A stretch of 56,686 nucleotides of DNA, taken from an uncultured Pseudomonadota bacterium (GTDB taxonomy: Bacteria > Myxococcota_A > UBA796 > SXON01). Location of the stretch: assembly GCA_903900265.1 (NCBI GenBank), contig CAIUMM010000200.1, positions 1 through 56,686 of the forward strand. Direction: 5' to 3'. The position numbers and the translations under genes were made by a program. Below are positions 11,405-20,101 of this stretch, piece after piece; position 1 is the stretch's first letter; each line of letters opens with the position of its first letter. The notes beneath the pieces are model-generated. The model made no database searches and was not told where the DNA came from. It saw only the letters and a list, made by a program, of their open reading frames with translations.

Positions 11405-12493
11405 CTAGTTTTCGCCCGATGCGCCGTTGCGATCCATGCCTTGTTGCACCGCAAGATCCGACACCGCCTCGATGACGCCGAGGGCTTCGGGGTAGCCGTC
11501 GGCGCCCTTGGGACGCAGCACGTTCAGCGCGTCCAAGGCCTCACGCACGTGGCCAAGCTGAAGGTTGGCCGCCGCGATCACCGCGTACACGGTCGGACTG
11601 TTGGTCGGTGTGATGCTTCGCGGCGCGGTGTGATCCAGCGCTTGCTGCGCGTACCACGCGGCGCAGGTGGGGCGCTCGGCGCGCAAGGCGGTCACCGCCA
11701 GACCGGTCAGCGTTCGGGACCGCGCGACCTCAACGAGCCCGAGCTCCCGGAGCAGCGCCTGTCCTTCGGGCGGCGCGCTGGCCGCCAAGGCCTCGGCGCC
11801 GGCGTCGATCACGCCGTTGAGCGCTTGCCCGAAGGCCCTGCACGCGCCAACGTCGTCGGTCGTCGGAGTAGAGGTGCTCGTCGCGACGGAGATCGGGCCG
11901 AACAGCGCGCCGGCCAGATCGGCAGGCGGCGGCGTTGCGCGTGCTTCGTAGGCCCGCTTCAGCGCGCGAGGGCGCGTTGGGTCCCAGAAAGTGCCGAGCG
12001 TGGGGTCATCGTTGGGGACGGTGTAGGCGGCGCGCAGGGCGTTTGGGTCGGTCACTTCGGGGCTGTCGACCGCGAAGGGGCTGGGCGTGGCGGCGGTCTC
12101 TACGCGGGACAGTCGCTGGGCGCTTGCGGTGAGCCAAGCCGGCACGGGGACGTCGGGCGCGTGCGCGGGCCAGCCCTCGGCGAGCGTACGCACCGCCTGC
12201 GTGTTGGTGCGGTCGAGGAGGTCCTCCAGCACGGTTAGCTCCGCGTCGGCCCGTTGGGACGGCGCGCCGCTGCCGGTCGCCAGCCAGTTGTTTTGGTGCA
12301 GCGCGATCCAGCCCTCCCGCGCCCCGTCGGCGTCGACCACCGCCGTGAACGTGGCGGGATCCCGCGCTACCGTCGCGATCCACGTCCCGTCCAGCGCGGT
12401 GCTCGGCGGTGATGCCGTGCAACCGGCCAGTGCACTCATCCCGAGCGCCCGGATTCCTACGGCGAGCGCGAGGCCGCGGCCCCGAAGGGTCAC
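11405..12493 (-). CDS. Lipoprotein of unknown function, helical repeats
   Basis: 362 residues starting at GTG, with a lipobox near ALAGC (Cys25). The family is not recognised. The C-terminal part looks like TPR-type helices (TVYAVIAAANLQLGHVREALDALNVL), and several conserved-looking Trp/Ala stretches lie in the middle. Its GTG overlaps the stop of the preceding gene in a GTGA, and the ABC binding protein follows on the same strand, so it is probably a membrane-anchored accessory of the same envelope operon. No catalytic motif is seen. Confidence 0.7.
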   Translation of the reverse strand: MTLRGRGLALAVGIRALGMSALAGCTASPPSTALDGTWIATVARDPATFTAVVDADGAREGWIALHQNNWLATGSGAPSQRADAELTVLEDLLDRTNTQAVRTLAEGWPAHAPDVPVPAWLTASAQRLSRVETAATPSPFAVDSPEVTDPNALRAAYTVPNDDPTLGTFWDPTRPRALKRAYEARATPPPADLAGALFGPISVATSTSTPTTDDVGACRAFGQALNGVIDAGAEALAASAPPEGQALLRELGLVEVARSRTLTGLAVTALRAERPTCAAWYAQQALDHTAPRSITPTNSPTVYAVIAAANLQLGHVREALDALNVLRPKGADGYPEALGVIEAVSDLAVQQGMDRNGASGEN

Positions 12494-12951
12494 TCGCCCT
12501 CGTAGGAGCCGCCGCCCGCAGGATCGGTGTCCGGCGCGGATGCCGGGTCCATGTTGGTCGTCGAGGCCCGGACGGTGATCGTGTCTGGGGTGAGGGTGAG
12601 CGGCTCGATGCTGACCTCGCCTTGCTTGTAGTCGAGGTCCATCTTGGCGAGTTGGTAGCCAAGCTTGTAGACCTCAAAGGTGTACAAGGTGCGCTTGGAG
12701 AGCCGCTGACGCTTGCCCTCGGCGTCCCGCAGGTAGTCGATCGTGAACTGCCCGTCGTCGTCGGTCACGATCTCGATGTTCCCCGGCACCACCCGCACGT
12801 TCACGCGCGGCATCGGTTGTCCGTTGCGGTCCTGCACGGTGCCGTGAATCGCGGCTTTTGCCCAAGCAGGTTGCGTCAGCAGCGCGAAGGCGAGCGCGGC
12901 TCGCAGCAACATCGGTGCGCCGCGGCGTGTAGGGGGGATGGGGTTCGGCAT
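12490..12951 (-). CDS. Secreted carboxypeptidase-regulatory-like domain protein
   Basis: About 153 residues: a signal peptide (MLLRAALAFALLTQPAWAKA) followed by one beta-sandwich of the carboxypeptidase D regulatory type. Its marks are IHGTVQDRNGQPMPRVNVRV, DDDGQFTIDYL and YTFEVYKLGYQ. Such domains are common add-ons on surface and outer-membrane proteins and have no catalysis of their own. The start is taken at ATG 12951 with AGGA upstream; ATG 12912 would begin directly at the signal peptide. It is the first gene of the minus-strand ABC/envelope run and diverges from the ion-channel gene, with only 18 bp between the two proposed starts. Confidence 0.75.
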   Translation of the reverse strand: MPNPIPPTRRGAPMLLRAALAFALLTQPAWAKAAIHGTVQDRNGQPMPRVNVRVVPGNIEIVTDDDGQFTIDYLRDAEGKRQRLSKRTLYTFEVYKLGYQLAKMDLDYKQGEVSIEPLTLTPDTITVRASTTNMDPASAPDTDPAGGGSYEGE

Positions 12952-12969
12952 CGGAGGTCCTGAAAGTCC

Positions 12970-14022
12970 GTGGCTATCAAGAAAGCGTGGGGGCTGCTTC
13001 GCGGCGTGTTTAGCTTGGTCTCGATGTTGCAACGTCCGATGGTCATCGCGGTGGTCGCCTTGTCCGGTATGCTGGCCGTGGGCACGGCGGGCTACGTCGC
13101 GATTGAAGGCTGGCGCCCGCTCGACGCGATCTGGATGGTGTTGATCACGCTGACCACCATCGGCTTGGGCGAGGTTCATCCGCTCTCGGATGCGGGGCGG
13201 ATCTTCACCATGGCCCTGATCGTGTCCGGGCTGACGATCGGTGGCTACACCATGAAGCAGCTTACCGAGCACATCGTCGAGGGCAAGATGGCCCTCGCGT
13301 TCACTTTGCGCCGGAGGCGTCGGTTGATGGAGTCTTTGAACGACCATTTCATCGTTGTTGGCTACGGACGTTTAGGCCAGACCATCGTGGAGGAGCTGCA
13401 GGCGAGCGGCGTCGCGGTCTGTGTGGTCGAGCGGGAAGCCGCGCCGGTCGCGTTGTTGGAGGCCCGTGGGCTCCCGGTCGTTCACGGGGATGGCTCCAGC
13501 GATGAGGTCCTGCGTCGGGCGGGCATCGGTCGGGCGAGAGGGCTCGCGGTGGCGGTCTCATCGAGCGCCGAGGCGGTCTATGTCACGCTCTCCGCCCGCG
13601 AGCTGCAGCCGGAGTTGAACATCGTCACCCGGGTGGCGGACTCCGGACACGCGCTCAAAGCCAAGCGCGCCGGCGCGACCAGCGTCGTCAGCCCGCACAC
13701 CATGGGCGGCTGGCGCATCGCCCACGGGCTGGTGCGTCCGCACGCGTCCAGCTTCCTCGATCTCGCGACGTTGGCGAGCCTCGCGGAGTTTTTGCTTGGG
13801 GAGATCGCGGTGACCGATACCTCGCCGGTCGCGCACAAAACCATCGGCGACATGCGCCTCGGCGACGAGCACCACGTGCTGATCGTCGCGATCCGGCGGG
13901 CGGACGGCGCGATGATCGCCACGCCGTCGTCGAAGGAGATCTTAAGCCCTTCCGATGTGCTCATCGCCATCGGCGCTCCCAAAAACGTGCAGGCGCTGGA
14001 GTGCATCGTTCGGGGTGTCTGA
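12970..14022 (+). CDS. Two-TM ion channel with TrkA-N/TrkA-C (RCK) domains
   Basis: 350 residues. Two membrane helices (about 23-43 and 78-95) flank a pore loop, followed by a Rossmann NAD-binding TrkA-N domain (GYGRLG at 131-136, with acid VVER after the second strand) and a TrkA-C domain at the end. This is the layout of MthK/Kch-like prokaryotic potassium channels gated by ligand binding to the RCK ring. The selectivity filter reads T-I-G-L-G-E (63-68) instead of T-V-G-Y-G-D, so ion preference is open. The GTG start at 12970 has GGAGG 12 bp upstream; ATG 13024 is an alternative. Confidence 0.9.
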   Translation: MAIKKAWGLLRGVFSLVSMLQRPMVIAVVALSGMLAVGTAGYVAIEGWRPLDAIWMVLITLTTIGLGEVHPLSDAGRIFTMALIVSGLTIGGYTMKQLTEHIVEGKMALAFTLRRRRRLMESLNDHFIVVGYGRLGQTIVEELQASGVAVCVVEREAAPVALLEARGLPVVHGDGSSDEVLRRAGIGRARGLAVAVSSSAEAVYVTLSARELQPELNIVTRVADSGHALKAKRAGATSVVSPHTMGGWRIAHGLVRPHASSFLDLATLASLAEFLLGEIAVTDTSPVAHKTIGDMRLGDEHHVLIVAIRRADGAMIATPSSKEILSPSDVLIAIGAPKNVQALECIVRGV

Positions 14023-14028
14023 TCGCCG

Positions 14029-15915
14029 CTACTTGCGCTTGAACAGCCCGGAGATGCGCTCCCCGAGCGTAGGCGTGGTGGACGCCTGAGTCCCGCGGGA
14101 AGCGATGAGGCGCGCGTCGCGCAGCGCGTCGCGGTTGGCGGGATCGAGCTTCAACGCTCGCTTGAACCGCGCCTGTGCCTCGGCCTCGTTGTTGTTCGAC
14201 CGGAACAGCGTCGCTGCGACCGCGTGCAGCTCCGCCTCGCGCACCGGGTCGAGGAGGATGATGGCGTCTAAGGCGGCGATCGCTTCGGTCAGCGAAAGGC
14301 GCTTTGCGCCGTAGCCGCTCTGGATCGCGTAGAACACGTAGGGCCACGTCTTCGGATCGAGGGCCGCGGCCTGCTGGAAGTGGAGATCGGCGGAGCGGGG
14401 GTCGCGCCCTCGCCAAAACGCCTCGCCTTTGCGGAACGCCAAGCGCGCTGTGGCGGGGTCGCGCTCTCCGGGCGCCGCAGCGGTAGTCGGAGCGCCCTCA
14501 CGCAGCTTGTTCAGCGCCGCCAACGCGCTGGGCTCGCGCAGCGCGGCGTGGGCTTCGTTGACGATGGAGAAGCAATGCTCCGCCACGCTGCGCACTTCGG
14601 GCGGCGCGCCGAAGAACGTGTCCGGGTGGAAGCGCAGCGACGTGGTGCGAAACGCGACGGCGACGTCTTGTTCGGTGATCGCGCCGGTGTCGGAGAGCCC
14701 GAGGACCTCGGTTGGCTTCAGCCCCTTCAGATGCTGGGCGGCCTCGCGAAGCTCGACCACGCGCGGGTCGACGACGGGGGCTGCGGGCGGTGGCGTGACC
14801 GACGCCTGACCGCTGCGCTCGGGCCCCAATGTCACCAGCCCGAACGAATGCAGCAGGTCCAGAGCGCGCAACGCGGCGACCCTTCGGGGTTCGTCTCCGT
14901 TGCTCGCTTCGTCCAGCAGCCCCCGAACGGTGCGAGCCTCGCCGGCGAGGCGATGCACCCGCAGCGCCACCGCGTCGAGTCCCCAGGTGGTCTCTGGGGT
15001 GTCTCCCGGAATCCGCCGCTCCACGGCGGTCTGCGCGCGGGGCTGCCACTTCGCTTCAAGGCGCGTCAGGCTGCGCTGCGCGAGGATGTGCGCGTACCAG
15101 CGGGAGACCCCGCCTGGGATCGGAATCGAGCCCGGGTTGGGCGCCCAGTTGGAGGTCCAGCTGACGTCGCCTTGCGGCGCTTCGTAGGCGTCGGAGAGCC
15201 ACTGGGCAAGGCCCTGGCTCGCGGCGGTGAGGCAGGCGTCGAGCGGGACTCCGCGCGACATCGCGTGGGAAATGCCGGCGATCAGCTCCCCCGGAGCGTC
15301 CGGTAGCTGGAGCGTGTGGAACAGATCGGCGATGCCGTCGATCGCGACCACCTCGCCGGCGCGCACGCCGATGGTCACGGTGCCTGCGTCTGAGTCGGCG
15401 CGCAGCTCTCCGGTGGCTTTTTGGCGGGTCGCGACGAAGAGCAACCGCAGCGCCGAGAGGTCTTCCGCAGAACCGCCCGCCCGGTCCAACCACTCGACTT
15501 CGCCATCATCGGCGAGCAGCCCGGCGACCCGCGCGCTTTGGGGCGCCGCTGCGGCCGGGAGCAGCGGAGCCAGCGCCCCGGCGATCTGAGCTGGAGTCAG
15601 CGGCTTTTGCAGAAATACGGTCGGCCGGAGTCCGCGACGTTCGCAGTCGGCCGTCACCGATGCTTCGTCCCGTGCGCTGAACAGCACCACCGGCGTGCCT
15701 GCGGCCCACCGATGCAGCGCGAGCCCAAGGTCGATGCCATCCATTCCGGGCATCGTCACGTCGGTGAGCACGAGGTCAAAGCGTCCCCGCCGAAAGGTTG
15801 CGAGGGCGTCCTCGCCGCTCGGTTCCACCACCGCCTCATGGCCGCAGGCGCGCACGGAATCGGCGACCAGCGTGCGCGTGAGGGCTTCGTCATCGACTAC
15901 AAGAACGCGGGACAT
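14029..15915 (-). CDS. Response regulator: REC-PATAN(DUF4388)-J domain-TPR
   Basis: 628 residues with four parts. Residues 1-120 are a receiver domain with acid pocket (DDE at 8-10), phospho-acceptor D52 (TDVTMPGMDG) and K104. Residues about 128-245 resemble the PATAN/DUF4388 domain common in deltaproteobacterial regulators. Residues about 402-465 look like a J domain with an intact HPD (430-432). Residues about 485-610 form TPR-like helices. There is no DNA-binding or output enzyme domain, so the output is probably protein-protein contact, perhaps recruitment of a DnaK-type chaperone. AGGAG lies just upstream of the ATG. It meets the channel gene tail to tail with a 6 bp gap. Confidence 0.85.
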   Translation of the reverse strand: MSRVLVVDDEALTRTLVADSVRACGHEAVVEPSGEDALATFRRGRFDLVLTDVTMPGMDGIDLGLALHRWAAGTPVVLFSARDEASVTADCERRGLRPTVFLQKPLTPAQIAGALAPLLPAAAAPQSARVAGLLADDGEVEWLDRAGGSAEDLSALRLLFVATRQKATGELRADSDAGTVTIGVRAGEVVAIDGIADLFHTLQLPDAPGELIAGISHAMSRGVPLDACLTAASQGLAQWLSDAYEAPQGDVSWTSNWAPNPGSIPIPGGVSRWYAHILAQRSLTRLEAKWQPRAQTAVERRIPGDTPETTWGLDAVALRVHRLAGEARTVRGLLDEASNGDEPRRVAALRALDLLHSFGLVTLGPERSGQASVTPPPAAPVVDPRVVELREAAQHLKGLKPTEVLGLSDTGAITEQDVAVAFRTTSLRFHPDTFFGAPPEVRSVAEHCFSIVNEAHAALREPSALAALNKLREGAPTTAAAPGERDPATARLAFRKGEAFWRGRDPRSADLHFQQAAALDPKTWPYVFYAIQSGYGAKRLSLTEAIAALDAIILLDPVREAELHAVAATLFRSNNNEAEAQARFKRALKLDPANRDALRDARLIASRGTQASTTPTLGERISGLFKRK

Positions 15916-15939
15916 GAACTCCTGAGTTGCATTTGCCCG

Positions 15940-15967
15940 TTGACGGGGCCGCAGCGGAGCATAATCT
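15940..15967 (+). promoter_or_regulatory. Candidate sigma-70 promoter for thioredoxin
   Basis: TTGACG at 15940-15945 and TAATCT at 15962-15967 are 16 bp apart. Transcription would start near 15974, leaving a leader of about 110 bases before the thioredoxin ATG. The match at -10 is only moderate. Confidence 0.4.
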
Positions 15968-16087
15968 TTCCGCTGCGTTCACGTCAGGAACCGCGTTCGG
16001 CGGTTGTTGGCTGCTTGCATACGGGCGGCTCGCTGCGCCTGCGATTGCTCCTTCTGCTGTCATTTTCCACCCGCCCCCGGAGGCCTC

Positions 16088-16417
16088 ATGGCCAGCCCCA
16101 ATGTCAAGATGATCAACGACGCTGACTTCAAAGCCCAGGTTCTCGAAAGCGAACTTCCGGTCCTGCTCGACTTCACTGCGGTGTGGTGCGGCCCGTGCAA
16201 GGCGATCGCGCCGTTGCTGGACGAGCTCGCCGACGCCAACCTCGGAAAGATCAAGGTTGTGAAGATGGACATCGATCAGAATGGCGCGACCCCGCAGCAG
16301 TTCGGCGTGCAGTCCATCCCCACGTTGCTGCTCTTCAAGGGTGGCAAGGTCGTCGACAAGCGCGTTGGCTCGCTGCAGAAGGCCGCGTTGGCGGCGTTCG
16401 TCGGCCCGGTGCTGTAG
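16088..16417 (+). CDS. trxA: Thioredoxin
   Basis: 109 residues, the normal thioredoxin length. The redox centre is W-CGPC with Cys34 and Cys37, and the conserved cis-proline lies in QSIPTLLLF. There is no signal peptide, so it acts in the cytoplasm, reducing protein disulfides with electrons from thioredoxin reductase. The frame is open 28 codons further upstream, but ATG 16088 starts at the family boundary and has GGAGG a few bases ahead. It stands alone, divergent from the response regulator, with its own candidate promoter and a good terminator. Confidence 0.95.
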   Translation: MASPNVKMINDADFKAQVLESELPVLLDFTAVWCGPCKAIAPLLDELADANLGKIKVVKMDIDQNGATPQQFGVQSIPTLLLFKGGKVVDKRVGSLQKAALAAFVGPVL

Positions 16418-16500
16418 TCTCGGCGCGCGAGAGAGAGGCCTGGTAGGCGCGTCCATCTGGTCCCTCTCCTGCCCCACCTGCACGGTGGTACATGTGCCGC

Positions 16501-16537
16501 GGAGGCGCTCTCGAAAGAGGGCGCCTCTCTTGTTTTT
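16501..16537 (+). terminator. Rho-independent terminator after trxA
   Basis: A stem of about 12 bp (GGAGGCGCTCTC with GAGGGCGCCTCT, one or two wobble pairs) closes a GAAA loop and is followed by CTTGTTTTT. It lies 83 bp after the thioredoxin stop. Confidence 0.85.
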
Positions 16538-16568
16538 CCCCTGTGCGGGGGGCGAAGGCGCGATCGCC

Positions 16569-16596
16569 GTGTAGCCGGCCGCTGTATGGGCTACAC
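16569..16596. promoter_or_regulatory. Inverted repeat upstream of the PQQ dehydrogenase gene
   Basis: Perfect 8-bp arms GTGTAGCC and GGCTACAC are separated by 12 bp and lie 23 bp before the preferred ATG at 16619. TACACT at its right edge could be a -10 box. It could be an operator or a leader hairpin. Confidence 0.35.
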
Positions 16597-16618
16597 TCCG
16601 GGTCTGGATGGACCCCCG

Positions 16619-18808
16619 ATGCTGTGCTGGCCTACGCGATCGCTGATGCTCCCTGTGCTCTCGCTGCCCCTATGGTTCGCGGCATGCACGCCCGACGATG
16701 CGCTGCGCACCGCCCCGCTCGAACGGCCGAGCAACGAGACCTGCATGGCGCTCGAGCGTCCGGCGACCGGCGCGGACGTCACGTTCACGCAGCCGTGGCC
16801 GAACCTTCGCTTCCACAGCCCGGTGGCGATGCGCCAGCTTCCGGGGGACGATCGCTACTGGTACGTGGTGGAGCAAGGGCTGACCAACCCGGGCCGGATC
16901 GTACGGTTCGATGGTTCTGACCCGGACGTGTCCACCTCCGAGACGGTGCTCGATCTGTCGGACCTGCTCAACAACGCCGGCGGCAACGAGTGGGGCGTGC
17001 TCGGCATGGACTTCCACCCCGACTTCGCGTCCAACGGGTACTTGTACGTCAGCTACACCGGAACGCTGGACCGCAAGCTTACCAGCTTTATCGTACGCTA
17101 TACGTCTACGGATGGCGGGGCGACCTTCGACCCGGACTCCGCACACGAGATCCTGCACCTCGCCCAACCTTTCTCCAACCACAATGGAGGAAACATTCTT
17201 TTCGGGCCAGACGGCTACTTGTACGCCGGCTTCGGCGATGGAGGCAGCCAAGGCGACCCCTCGGGCAACGGCCAGAACACCGACGTATGGCTCGCAAAGA
17301 TGCTGCGCATCGACGTGGACGCCGGCGATCCCTACGGCATCCCCGACGACAATCCGTTCGCGGACGGGGTGGGCGGCGCTCCCGAAGTCTACGCTTGGGG
17401 GCTCCGGAATCCGTGGCGCTGGTCGTTTGACAGCGTGACGGGAGACCTCTGGGCGGGCGACGTCGGCCAGAACGACTGGGAGGAGGTCGACGTCATCCGC
17501 AACGGAGGAAACTATGGTTGGAACGCCAAAGAAGGCACCCATTGCTACGACACCGACCCGTGTGATTCCGGGCCGTGGATCGAGCCGATCACCGAGTACA
17601 AGCACAACAACGCCGGTGGCGTCAGCATCACCGGGGGGTACGTCTACCGCGGGACGGCGATCCCTTCGCTGGTTGGGACCTACCTGTACGCCGACGCGTA
17701 CTACGGTCGCTTCTGGGCGCTCACCTACGATCCGGTGACCGGGGAGCCCGCCCCGACGGTGATCGCGGAGGACACCGGTCTTTATCCGGTTTCGTTCGGG
17801 CAAGATCACGCGGGCGAGGTGTACTTCACCGACTGGGACGGCGGCCGGCTCTACCGGATTGATCCCGGCGCCGACGCGCCTGCGCCGGACGGGGCGGTGG
17901 TCCCGGACCTGCTGTCGCAGACCGGCTGCGTCGATCCGGCCCATCCCATGGACGCGGCGCCGGGCTTGATCTCGTACGAGGTGAACAGCCCGCTTTGGTC
18001 GGATGGAGCCGACAAGTCGCGGTGGTTTGCGATCCCCGACGGCACGCAGATCGCGATCAACGCGGATGGCACCTGGACCTTTCCTATCGGCTCGGTGATC
18101 GTCAAGCAGTTTCGGAACGGCGATCAGCCGATGGAGACGCGGCTGATGGTGCTGCACGAGGACGGCGCGTGGGCGGGCTACAGCTACGCGTGGAACGAGG
18201 CGGGCACCGACGCGACCCTGCTCGCAGGCTCCTCGACCGCGACCTTCGGCGACACCGACTGGACCTACCCGAGCCGCGCCGAATGCTTGCGCTGCCACAC
18301 CAGCGCCGCAGGGAGCACGCTCGGCCTGCGCACCGAGCAGCTCAACCGCGACCACACCTACGCTGAGCTGGACGGTGGCAGCTACAACCAGATCGACGCG
18401 CTGGCGACCATGGGCTTCTTTGACGTCAAGCCCGCCGCGAGCGCGACGCTGCCGGCGTGGCCGTCCCCGACAGGCTCGGCGCCCGCTCCCGAGCGCGGCC
18501 GCGCCTATGTCGCGTCCAATTGCGCCTACTGCCATCTGCCCGGCGGTACGGGCGGGGGTGCGATGGACCTTCGCTATGACACGCCGTTCGCGGACATGGG
18601 CATCTGCGACGTCGCGCCGGTCAACGGCGATCTCGGGGTTACCGACGCGCGGCTGTTGGATCCCGGCTCGCCGGACACCTCGCTCATCGCCTTGCGCATG
18701 GCTACGCTCGGCGCCCAGCGCATGCCCCAGCTCGGGACCAGCGTCGTCGATGAGGACGGGCTCGCCGCCGTGCACGATTGGATCACCGCTACGACCACCT
18801 GTCCGTGA
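16619..18808 (+). CDS. PQQ-dependent sugar dehydrogenase-like lipoprotein with c-type haem motifs
   Basis: About 729 residues. A lipoprotein signal (LPLWFAAC, Cys23) is followed by a six-bladed propeller of the soluble glucose/sorbosone dehydrogenase family (GVLGMDFHPDF, NHNGGNILFGPDGYLYAGFGDGG, YAWGLRNPWRW). The C-terminal third carries CLRCH and, later, CAYCH followed by distant methionines, which would bind haem c. The enzyme would oxidise a sugar or alcohol using PQQ and pass electrons on through haem. No pqq biosynthesis genes are in the window. The start at 16619 is preferred over an ATG at 16586 because it fits the lipoprotein signal; ATG 16646 is also possible. Confidence 0.85.
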   Translation: MLCWPTRSLMLPVLSLPLWFAACTPDDALRTAPLERPSNETCMALERPATGADVTFTQPWPNLRFHSPVAMRQLPGDDRYWYVVEQGLTNPGRIVRFDGSDPDVSTSETVLDLSDLLNNAGGNEWGVLGMDFHPDFASNGYLYVSYTGTLDRKLTSFIVRYTSTDGGATFDPDSAHEILHLAQPFSNHNGGNILFGPDGYLYAGFGDGGSQGDPSGNGQNTDVWLAKMLRIDVDAGDPYGIPDDNPFADGVGGAPEVYAWGLRNPWRWSFDSVTGDLWAGDVGQNDWEEVDVIRNGGNYGWNAKEGTHCYDTDPCDSGPWIEPITEYKHNNAGGVSITGGYVYRGTAIPSLVGTYLYADAYYGRFWALTYDPVTGEPAPTVIAEDTGLYPVSFGQDHAGEVYFTDWDGGRLYRIDPGADAPAPDGAVVPDLLSQTGCVDPAHPMDAAPGLISYEVNSPLWSDGADKSRWFAIPDGTQIAINADGTWTFPIGSVIVKQFRNGDQPMETRLMVLHEDGAWAGYSYAWNEAGTDATLLAGSSTATFGDTDWTYPSRAECLRCHTSAAGSTLGLRTEQLNRDHTYAELDGGSYNQIDALATMGFFDVKPAASATLPAWPSPTGSAPAPERGRAYVASNCAYCHLPGGTGGGAMDLRYDTPFADMGICDVAPVNGDLGVTDARLLDPGSPDTSLIALRMATLGAQRMPQLGTSVVDEDGLAAVHDWITATTTCP

Positions 18809-18841
18809 GCGCCTGAGCGGGCGGCGGTGCGGGCGCGGCCC

Positions 18842-20101
18842 CTACTGCTCGTCCGGGCCGGCGTCCCCGGGGTCCGGGCCCTGATCCAAGGGCTCGTCTT
18901 GAGGCGCGTCTTCCGGGTCCCGGAAGCGCTGGTCGATGCCGGGGGGGCCCTCGTCCTCTTGCTGGGGATCGAAGGGCACGTTTGGGCGGTCCGTGGGGCC
19001 GGTTTGCGCTCCGCCTTCTTCGCGGCGCTTGCGCAGGCGCTCCCGCCGCTCCTTGATCCGGTCCTCGCGGCGCTTCCGGCGATCCTCGTCGCTCAGCTCG
19101 GAGTTGTCCTCGTTGCCGCCCGCGCCCATCATTGGCCCGTCGCCGGGGTCGCGCATCATGCCTTCGCCGGGCTTCAGCTTCGGCACCAGGCCTTTGCCGC
19201 ACCGGAACGTCGGCGCCGAGATCGTGCCGAGCACGGAGCAGTGGTATTTGCCTTCTTCGTCCTTGGAGCGCTTAAGTTGGGGCGACAGCTCCGCGAGTTT
19301 TTGGAATTCTTCGGGCAAGCTGAAGCCGATGTCCAGCTTGTTTCGAGAGCGGGCGAGCCGCTTGTTCAAGGTGACGTCGCCGGTGATCGTCGCGGAGATC
19401 ACGTCGCCCTCGAAGGTGCCTTCGGTGACGCTCATTTTTCCGTCATGCACGTCGAACGCGAGCTTTGCGTTGGTGAACTTGGCGGTTGGTAGCTCAAATC
19501 CGCTCATCTTCGAGCCTTCGCCGATGCCGAAGCCCTCGATGGTCAGCGCGAGCGTGCCCGTGGACTGCTTGATCTCCTTCAAGTTCAAGCGCAGGTCGGC
19601 CTCGCCGCCCAGCGCGCCGAGCACGTGGAACACATTGTCGGTGCCGGACCCGCCAAGCTGGGACAGGTCGAGCGCGTCGATGTCGAAGGACAGCTCCGAA
19701 AGCTCGCTGCTGAACGCGTACACGCCGGACAGTCCGCCGCCGAGCATGTCGGCGCTGAACGCGTAGCCTTGTTTGCCGGTCAGGAACGAGAGCGGCGCGA
19801 GGCGCACGCCCAGCGCGTCGAAGTGGAGCAGCGGGGTGCGCTCGTACGTCGTCGGTTGGTCGCGGACGTGTCGGCCTTTTTTGACGTTGTAAAGCGTCAT
19901 GTTGTCGAGGGAGATGCCCAAACCCCACCAGGGGCCGATGCTGTCGGCCTCCAGCGCGAAGTCGTGGTTGCTGCTCTTATCGACCTGCCACGACAGGAAA
20001 GCAAGAGCGGCTTGGCTCGGAAATGTAGCGTACAAGCCAGCAAAAAATCCAATCGAGGACGCGACGATGCCCGTGGCGCTGTACAACGCAAAACGCATCA
20101 T
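18842..20101 (-). CDS. gspN: Type II secretion system protein GspN
   Basis: 419 residues and last gene of the T2SS operon. One N-terminal membrane helix is followed by a periplasmic beta-rich domain of the GspN/AsmA-like type (LDNMTLYNVKKG, GEADLRLNLKEIKQSTGTLAL). The C-terminal quarter is a low-complexity charged tail, rich in Asp/Glu/Arg/Pro, which is not typical of GspN and may be disordered. GspN is a non-universal subunit of unclear role. The start ATG overlaps the gspM stop. Assignment rests on position and weak domain likeness. Confidence 0.8.
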   Translation of the reverse strand: MMRFALYSATGIVASSIGFFAGLYATFPSQAALAFLSWQVDKSSNHDFALEADSIGPWWGLGISLDNMTLYNVKKGRHVRDQPTTYERTPLLHFDALGVRLAPLSFLTGKQGYAFSADMLGGGLSGVYAFSSELSELSFDIDALDLSQLGGSGTDNVFHVLGALGGEADLRLNLKEIKQSTGTLALTIEGFGIGEGSKMSGFELPTAKFTNAKLAFDVHDGKMSVTEGTFEGDVISATITGDVTLNKRLARSRNKLDIGFSLPEEFQKLAELSPQLKRSKDEEGKYHCSVLGTISAPTFRCGKGLVPKLKPGEGMMRDPGDGPMMGAGGNEDNSELSDEDRRKRREDRIKERRERLRKRREEGGAQTGPTDRPNVPFDPQQEDEGPPGIDQRFRDPEDAPQDEPLDQGPDPGDAGPDEQ

